Part shown: positions 59,616-64,000 of the stretch, one piece after another
How positions within the stretch are numbered: the stretch's first letter is position 1
How the letters are laid out: the number at the start of each line of letters is the position of its first letter
Assembly: GCF_009905735.1 (NCBI RefSeq)
Contig: NZ_JAAALE010000007.1
Location: 1-64,000, forward strand
Origin: Porphyrobacter sp. SLTP
GTDB taxonomy: Bacteria > Pseudomonadota > Alphaproteobacteria > Sphingomonadales > Sphingomonadaceae
Direction: 5' to 3'
Length of the DNA stretch: 64,000 bases
Notes under the pieces: model-generated
Database searches by the model: none
What the model was told of the DNA's origin: nothing
Seen by the model: only the letters and a program-made list of their open reading frames with translations
Made by a program: the position numbers and the translations under genes

Positions 59616-60329
59616 TTACTCCACAATCGCCGCAGCGTCGGCTTCAGCCTCAACTGCGCTGGCCCCGCCACGACCCAGAAGGTCGACGACCTTCTTGCCA
59701 CGACGCTGGGCAACCGACTTCGGCGAAGTCTGATCGGTCAACGCATCGAAGGTGGCGCGGATCATGTTGTAGGGGTTCGACGTACCGACCGACTTGGTCA
59801 CCACGTCAGCAACGCCCAGGCTCTCGAACACAGCGCGCATCGGACCACCGGCGATGATGCCGGTCCCCGGAGGCGCCGTACGCAGCGTAACCTTGCCCGC
59901 GCCGAAACGGCCGTTGCCGTCATGGTGCAGAGTGCGGCCTTCCTTGAGCGGAACGCGGATCATCTTCTTGCGCGCCGCGGCCGTTGCCTTGGTGATCGCT
60001 TCGGGCACTTCGCGAGCCTTGCCGTGGCCGAAGCCAACGCGGCCCTGACCGTCGCCGACCACGACCAGCGCAGCAAAGCCGAAGCGCTTGCCGCCCTTTA
60101 CGGTCTTGGAGACGCGGTTGATGTGCACCAGCTTTTCGATGATGCCGTCATCTTCTTCCTGCTTGCCGCCGCGACGGTCATCACGACCGCCACGACCACG
60201 TCCGCGATCGCCGCCACCGCCTTCACGGTTGCCGCCACGGCCACGGCCACGACGGCCCTGCGCTTCACCGGCATCGCCAGCAACTTCGCTGACCACTTCG
60301 GGGGTTTCGATGGTGTTCTCGTCAGCCAT
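59616..60329 (-). CDS. rpsE: 30S ribosomal protein S5
   Basis: Small-subunit protein of 237 residues. The core has [40 protein letters not shown] and [20 protein letters not shown]. The first 65 residues are an extra, low-complexity extension: an acidic stretch, then repeats of Arg-Gly ([20 protein letters not shown]) and [10 protein letters not shown]. Such RG-rich tails bind RNA in other proteins; here the role is unknown. It lies two bases after rplR. Confidence 0.97.
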   Translation of the reverse strand: MADENTIETPEVVSEVAGDAGEAQGRRGRGRGGNREGGGGDRGRGRGGRDDRRGGKQEEDDGIIEKLVHINRVSKTVKGGKRFGFAALVVVGDGQGRVGFGHGKAREVPEAITKATAAARKKMIRVPLKEGRTLHHDGNGRFGAGKVTLRTAPPGTGIIAGGPMRAVFESLGVADVVTKSVGTSNPYNMIRATFDALTDQTSPKSVAQRRGKKVVDLLGRGGASAVEAEADAAAIVE

Positions 60330-60331
60330 AA

Positions 60332-60676
60332 TCAGAACTCCAGCCCGCCTTCACGGGCGGCATCGGCCAGCGCTTTGACGCGACCATGGAACAGGAACCC
60401 GCCGCGATCGAACACGACAGTGGTCACGCCCGCCTTCTTGGCAGCTTCGGCAATCGCCTTGCCGACCTCGACAGCGGCATCGACATTCGCGCCGCTCGCC
60501 TTGGCACCGAGCGTCGAAGCCGCAGCGACAGTCTTGCCGGCTGCATCATCGATGATCTGGGCGTAGATGTGACGGCCGGTGCGGTGCACCGACAGACGGG
60601 GCTTGCCACCGGCACGTGCACGCAGAGCGGTGCGAACGCGGCGACGGCGCCGTTCGAAAAGGGAAAGCTTTGCCAT
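60332..60676 (-). CDS. rplR: 50S ribosomal protein L18
   Basis: Binds 5S rRNA; 114 residues. [20 protein letters not shown] at the start, [19 protein letters not shown] and [20 protein letters not shown] are the family elements. The ATG at 60676 lies one base after the rplF stop region; longer reading overlaps rplF and was rejected. Confidence 0.97.
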   Translation of the reverse strand: MAKLSLFERRRRRVRTALRARAGGKPRLSVHRTGRHIYAQIIDDAAGKTVAAASTLGAKASGANVDAAVEVGKAIAEAAKKAGVTTVVFDRGGFLFHGRVKALADAAREGGLEF

Positions 60677-60677
60677 C

Positions 60678-61211
60678 TTATCTCTTCTTCCCTTCCTTGC
60701 GGAAGATAAACTCGCCCTTGTAGGCAATCCCCTTGCCCTTGTAGGGCTCGGGCTTGCGCCAACGGCGGATTTCGGCGGCAAACTGGCCAACGGCCTGCTT
60801 GTCGGTCCCGGAAATCTCGATCGTGGTCTGGTCCGGAGTCTTGACTTCAAGACCCTCGGGCACAGGCAGGTCGACATCGTGGCTGTAGCCAAGCTGCAGC
60901 TTCAGATTGCGGCCCTGCGCATTGGCACGGTAGCCGACGCCCTTGATGACGAGGACCTTGGTGAAGCCGTCAGTGACGCCTTCGACCAGGTTCGACACCA
61001 GCGTACGCTGCATGCCCCAGAAGGCCCGCGCCTGACGGCTGTCATTGGCCGGCTTGACCGAGATCTCGCCCTCTTCGACCTTGTAGTCGATGAGGTCGGA
61101 CAGGCCTAGGGTCAGAGTCCCCTTGGGGCCCTTCACCGTGAGGGTGCCGTTGTCGATCGTGGCGGTAACACCGCCCGGGATCGCCACCGGCTTTTTACCG
61201 ATGCGGCTCAT
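60678..61211 (-). CDS. rplF: 50S ribosomal protein L6
   Basis: Large-subunit protein of 177 residues. [15 protein letters not shown] at the start, [32 protein letters not shown] and [20 protein letters not shown] near the end are typical. The ATG overlaps the rpsH stop by one base, so translation is likely coupled. Confidence 0.98.
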   Translation of the reverse strand: MSRIGKKPVAIPGGVTATIDNGTLTVKGPKGTLTLGLSDLIDYKVEEGEISVKPANDSRQARAFWGMQRTLVSNLVEGVTDGFTKVLVIKGVGYRANAQGRNLKLQLGYSHDVDLPVPEGLEVKTPDQTTIEISGTDKQAVGQFAAEIRRWRKPEPYKGKGIAYKGEFIFRKEGKKR

Positions 61212-61606
61212 CAGAACACCTCCGCCAGGACTTCGCCGCCGACGTTGTGGCTGCGTGCTTCGGCATCCGAGAGCACGCCGCGCGGCGTCGAGACGATCGT
61301 GATGCCAAGGCCGTTACGGATCGTCGGCAGTTCCTTGGAACCCGAATAGACCCGGCGACCCGGCTTGGAGACGCGGGCCACGTGCTTGATCGCGGGCTCG
61401 CCTTCGAAATACTTCAGTTCGATCCGCAGCGCCGGGTGCATGCCCGAATTGTCTTCGCTGTAGCCACGGATATAGCCTTCACGCTGAAGCACTTCGAGCA
61501 CGCTTGCGCGAAGGTTGCTCGCGGGCGTGAGCACGGAGTCCTTCTTCGCACGCTGGCCGTTGCGGATGCGGGTGAGCATATCACCCAGAGGATCGGTCAT
61601 AGCCAT
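61211..61606 (-). CDS. rpsH: 30S ribosomal protein S8
   Basis: Small-subunit assembly protein of 131 residues; in the family it also represses the spc operon by binding its m[43 protein letters not shown] and [20 protein letters not shown] are standard. It lies ten bases after rpsN. Confidence 0.98.
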   Translation of the reverse strand: MAMTDPLGDMLTRIRNGQRAKKDSVLTPASNLRASVLEVLQREGYIRGYSEDNSGMHPALRIELKYFEGEPAIKHVARVSKPGRRVYSGSKELPTIRNGLGITIVSTPRGVLSDAEARSHNVGGEVLAEVF

Positions 61607-61616
61607 AGTTCAGTCC

Positions 61617-61922
61617 TCACCAGCTCGACTTGGTCAGACCGGGAATCATCCCGCTGTTGCCGAGTTGACGCAGTTCGATGCGGTTGATGCCGAACTTGCG
61701 GTAATAGCCGCGCGGGCGGCCGGTGGTGGCGCAACGGTTGCGGACCCGGGTCGGGTTCGCATTGCGCGGAAGCTCTGCCATCTTGAGCCGAGCGACCAGG
61801 CGCTCCGTCTCGTCGAGGGACTCGTCATTCGCGATCGCCTTCAGCTTCTCGTACTTCGCAGCGTACTGCTTGACGAGCTTCTTGCGACGCTCATTCTTGT
61901 TGATGGAACTCAGTTTCGCCAT
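61617..61922 (-). CDS. rpsN: 30S ribosomal protein S14
   Basis: Small-subunit head protein of 101 residues, the long, zinc-free form: [20 protein letters not shown] retains only one of the ribbon cysteines. [20 protein letters not shown] at the start and [18 protein letters not shown] at the end are typical. Confidence 0.98.
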   Translation of the reverse strand: MAKLSSINKNERRKKLVKQYAAKYEKLKAIANDESLDETERLVARLKMAELPRNANPTRVRNRCATTGRPRGYYRKFGINRIELRQLGNSGMIPGLTKSSW

Positions 61923-61964
61923 GGACTTAAGCTCTCTTGCCTAGTGTCTTTTGGGGGAAGCGGC

Positions 61965-62558
61965 TCACGCCGCCTCCTTCTGTTCGGTTGCCTTTGCGCC
62001 CGGTGCTTCGCCCTGGAAGGGGAAGCCGAACAGACGCAGCAATTCGCGCGCCTCTTCATCGGTCTTGGCGGTGGTGGTGACGATGATGTCCATCCCGCGC
62101 ACCTTCTCGATCTTGTCGTAGCTGATTTCGGGGAACACGATCTGTTCCTTCAGCCCCATCGCGTAGTTCCCGCGGCCATCGAACGACTTGGCGTTCAGCC
62201 CGCGGAAGTCCCGGATGCGCGGCATGGCTACGGTCACGAGACGATCAAGAAACTCGTACATGCGCTCACGGCGCAAGGTGACCTTGCAACCGATCGGCAT
62301 GCCTTCACGCAGCTTGAACTGCGCGATCGACTTCTTGGCGATGGTGATGACCGGCTTCTGGCCAGCGATCAGCGCCATTTCTTCGGCAGCGGTCTGGACC
62401 TTCTTCTTGTCCTGGCTCGCTTCGCCGACGCCCATGTTGAGCGTGATCTTCTCGAGCTTGGGGACTTCGAGACGGTTCTTGTAGCCAAACTTCTCGGTCA
62501 TCGCCTTCACGATTTCCGTGTCGTACTTGGCCTTCATCCGGGCGGTATAATCAGCCAT
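61965..62558 (-). CDS. rplE: 50S ribosomal protein L5
   Basis: 5S rRNA-binding protein of 197 residues. [60 protein letters not shown] and [20 protein letters not shown] are standard. A 14-residue tail ([15 protein letters not shown]) follows the fold. The ATG at 62558 overlaps the rplX end by eight bases. Confidence 0.97.
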   Translation of the reverse strand: MADYTARMKAKYDTEIVKAMTEKFGYKNRLEVPKLEKITLNMGVGEASQDKKKVQTAAEEMALIAGQKPVITIAKKSIAQFKLREGMPIGCKVTLRRERMYEFLDRLVTVAMPRIRDFRGLNAKSFDGRGNYAMGLKEQIVFPEISYDKIEKVRGMDIIVTTTAKTDEEARELLRLFGFPFQGEAPGAKATEQKEAA

Positions 62559-62871
62559 CGATGGTCTCCCCACTCTTCACGGCGACGCGGACCTTCTTGC
62601 CGTCCTTCATTTCGAAACGGACGCGCGTAGCCTTGCCGGTCTTGGGATCAGCAAGCGCAACCTTCGAGATGTGCATCGGAGCCGGGAACCGGTCGATGCC
62701 ACCCTGGGGGTTCTGCTGGCTGGGCTTGCGGTGACGGGCAGCGATGTTCACGCCCTCGACAACGACCTTGCCGTCCTTCGGCATGACCTGAGCGACCGTA
62801 CCGGTACGACCCTTGTCCTTGCCCGACAGCACGACGACGCTGTCACCCTTCTTGATCTTCGCAGCAGCCAT
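62551..62871 (-). CDS. rplX: 50S ribosomal protein L24
   Basis: Assembly-initiating large-subunit protein of 106 residues with the KOW motif ([20 protein letters not shown]) and [20 protein letters not shown]. The ATG at 62871 overlaps the rplN stop (TGATG); a GTG one codon upstream is possible. It overlaps rplE by eight bases. Confidence 0.97.
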   Translation of the reverse strand: MAAAKIKKGDSVVVLSGKDKGRTGTVAQVMPKDGKVVVEGVNIAARHRKPSQQNPQGGIDRFPAPMHISKVALADPKTGKATRVRFEMKDGKKVRVAVKSGETIDG

Positions 62872-63239
62872 CACAGCACCTCCGGAGCGAGCGAAATGAT
62901 CTTCATGAAGCCGCGCGAACGCAGTTCACGCACCACCGGGCCAAAGATACGGGTGCCGATCGGCTCCTCGTTCTTGTTGACCAGCACGGCAGCATTGCTG
63001 TCGAAACGGATCACGGTGCCGTCGGGACGACGCACTTCCTTGCGGGTGCGGACGATCACGGCGCGATGGACATCGCCCTTCTTGACCTTCGCGCGCGGCT
63101 GCGCCTCCTTGATGGAGACGACGATCACATCGCCGACGCCCGCGGTACGACGCTTCGACCCGCCCAGCACCTTGATGCACTGGACGCGCTTGGCGCCGCT
63201 GTTGTCCGCGACGTCGAGATTGGATTGCATCTGGATCAT
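62871..63239 (-). CDS. rplN: 50S ribosomal protein L14
   Basis: Large-subunit protein of 122 residues. [40 protein letters not shown] and [20 protein letters not shown] are invariant-type elements. It lies between rpsQ and rplX in the standard order. Confidence 0.98.
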   Translation of the reverse strand: MIQMQSNLDVADNSGAKRVQCIKVLGGSKRRTAGVGDVIVVSIKEAQPRAKVKKGDVHRAVIVRTRKEVRRPDGTVIRFDSNAAVLVNKNEEPIGTRIFGPVVRELRSRGFMKIISLAPEVL

Positions 63240-63315
63240 TGATCCGTCTTCCTTCTCACTGGCTTACCAGGACGCCCGATCCGACCGGGGCCTGACAGTT
63301 CCGATTACGCCTAAT

Positions 63316-63606
63316 TCAGTTACCCGCAGCTGCCACGTCGAGGTCGGCTTCCACCGCCTGCACGCCGCCTGCCACAACCCGGTCCTTGACGATCCAGGTC
63401 TTGGTCTTGGACATCGGGCGGGTCTCTTCGATCCGCACCACGTCACCCACGGTGTATTCATTGGTTTCGTCGTGCGCGTGATACTTCTTCGAACGACGGA
63501 TGATCTTCCCGTACAGCGGGTGCTTCACCTTGCGTTCGACCAGCACGGTCACGGTCTTGTTGGTCTTGTCGGAGGTCACAGTCCCGACGAGGATGCGCTT
63601 GGGCAT
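63316..63606 (-). CDS. rpsQ: 30S ribosomal protein S17
   Basis: Small-subunit protein of 96 residues with [36 protein letters not shown] and [19 protein letters not shown], all typical. A C-terminal tail of about 18 residues follows the barrel. Confidence 0.97.
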   Translation of the reverse strand: MPKRILVGTVTSDKTNKTVTVLVERKVKHPLYGKIIRRSKKYHAHDETNEYTVGDVVRIEETRPMSKTKTWIVKDRVVAGGVQAVEADLDVAAAGN

Positions 63607-63617
63607 TGTGCTACTCC

Positions 63618-63830
63618 TTACGCCTTGGCGGCGGCGGTTTTGGCCGCGCGCTCGTTTTGCAGCGTCTTGATCTGCGCGATGGTCCGGCGCACCTGACGGA
63701 TGCGCGAGGGAGCCTCGAGCTGGTTGGTCGCAGCCTGGAACCGCAGATTGTACTGCTCGCGCTTCAGCTCGGTGAGCTCGGCGGACAGCTGATCATCAGT
63801 CTTGGTGCGAAGGTCCGCAAAGTCGGCCAT
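63618..63830 (-). CDS. rpmC: 50S ribosomal protein L29
   Basis: Helical protein of 70 residues at the tunnel exit; [20 protein letters not shown] and [20 protein letters not shown] are standard. The ATG at 63830 overlaps the rplP stop by one base (TAATG); longer frames were rejected as overlaps with rplP. Confidence 0.96.
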   Translation of the reverse strand: MADFADLRTKTDDQLSAELTELKREQYNLRFQAATNQLEAPSRIRQVRRTIAQIKTLQNERAAKTAAAKA

Positions 63831-64000
63831 TATTCGCCTCCCAGGTGGCTGGTGTCGCCGAGACGGGCAACAACCTTGGTCTTGATCGGCAGCTTCATGG
63901 CTGCACGCTCGAACGCTTCGGCCGCGAGCGGGCCGGCAACGCCGTCGAGTTCGAACAGGATGCGACCCGGCTTCACGCGGGCTGCCCAATATTCGACCGA
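63830..64000 (-). CDS. rplP: 50S ribosomal protein L16, partial
   Basis: Only the last 56 residues lie in the window; the start is beyond the right edge. The visible part, with [39 protein letters not shown] and a short GDTSHLGGE end, is the C-terminus of L16. It stops in a TAATG overlap with rpmC. Confidence 0.95.
   Translation of the reverse strand, partial: SVEYWAARVKPGRILFELDGVAGPLAAEAFERAAMKLPIKTKVVARLGDTSHLGGE

Overview
The window is a 64 kb piece of a high-GC alphaproteobacterial chromosome. It is most likely from the order Sphingomonadales, close to the Erythrobacteraceae. This rests on a CckA cell-cycle kinase, an alphaproteobacterial LexA box (GTTC-N7-GTTC) in front of uvrA, the gene order mdh - sucD - sucA - odhB - lpdA, many short palindromic intergenic repeats of the type common in sphingomonads, and overall protein style. 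No rRNA, tRNA, CRISPR array or complete mobile element was found.

Layout. 0.1-7.6 kb: a secreted DUF4139 protein, DUF2062-cckA, smpB, a zinc deacylase-like gene and dapA. 7.7-13.1 kb: a lytic transglycosylase, greB, a small exported protein, rlmN, a methyltransferase and a MOSC protein, tightly packed and often overlapping. 13.3-20.3 kb: a glycine-zipper protein, an overlapping SDR - cytochrome b - molybdopterin oxidoreductase operon, a cyclopropane-fatty-acid synthase, membrane proteins and a histidine-rich periplasmic protein with a palindromic operator candidate. 20.5-25.2 kb: argG, then about 1 kb without a convincing gene but with nested stem-loops and a terminator (candidate structured RNA), then rlpA and an SSF transporter. 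25.2-28.1 kb: an accessory patch of lower GC with a 445-residue coiled-coil membrane protein and repeat-rich DNA.

28.1-35.9 kb: uvrA, a metal-chelate/vitamin B12-type ABC importer (three genes) and a SleB-type cell wall hydrolase. 36.1-44.2 kb: the TCA-cycle block, with malate dehydrogenase, the succinyl-CoA ligase alpha subunit without its beta subunit, and the three parts of 2-oxoglutarate dehydrogenase; palindromic repeats sit between sucA/odhB and odhB/lpdA. 44.2-52.7 kb: unrelated single genes including DUF4403, amidase, PepSY, TRIC-type channel, two paralogous Arg/Asp-rich exported proteins and a serine hydrolase. 52.7-64.0 kb: the spc and alpha ribosomal clusters on the minus strand, from rplP (cut by the window end) to rplQ, including secY, adk and rpoA, with a lone SRPBCC-type exported protein inserted between adk and rpsM.

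Three convergent gene pairs end in a shared four-base stop overlap, so the chromosome is compact except for the accessory patch and the 1 kb behind argG. Start codons were chosen from ribosome binding sites and family length; several differ from the longest frame (cckA TTG, greB GTG, adk GTG).
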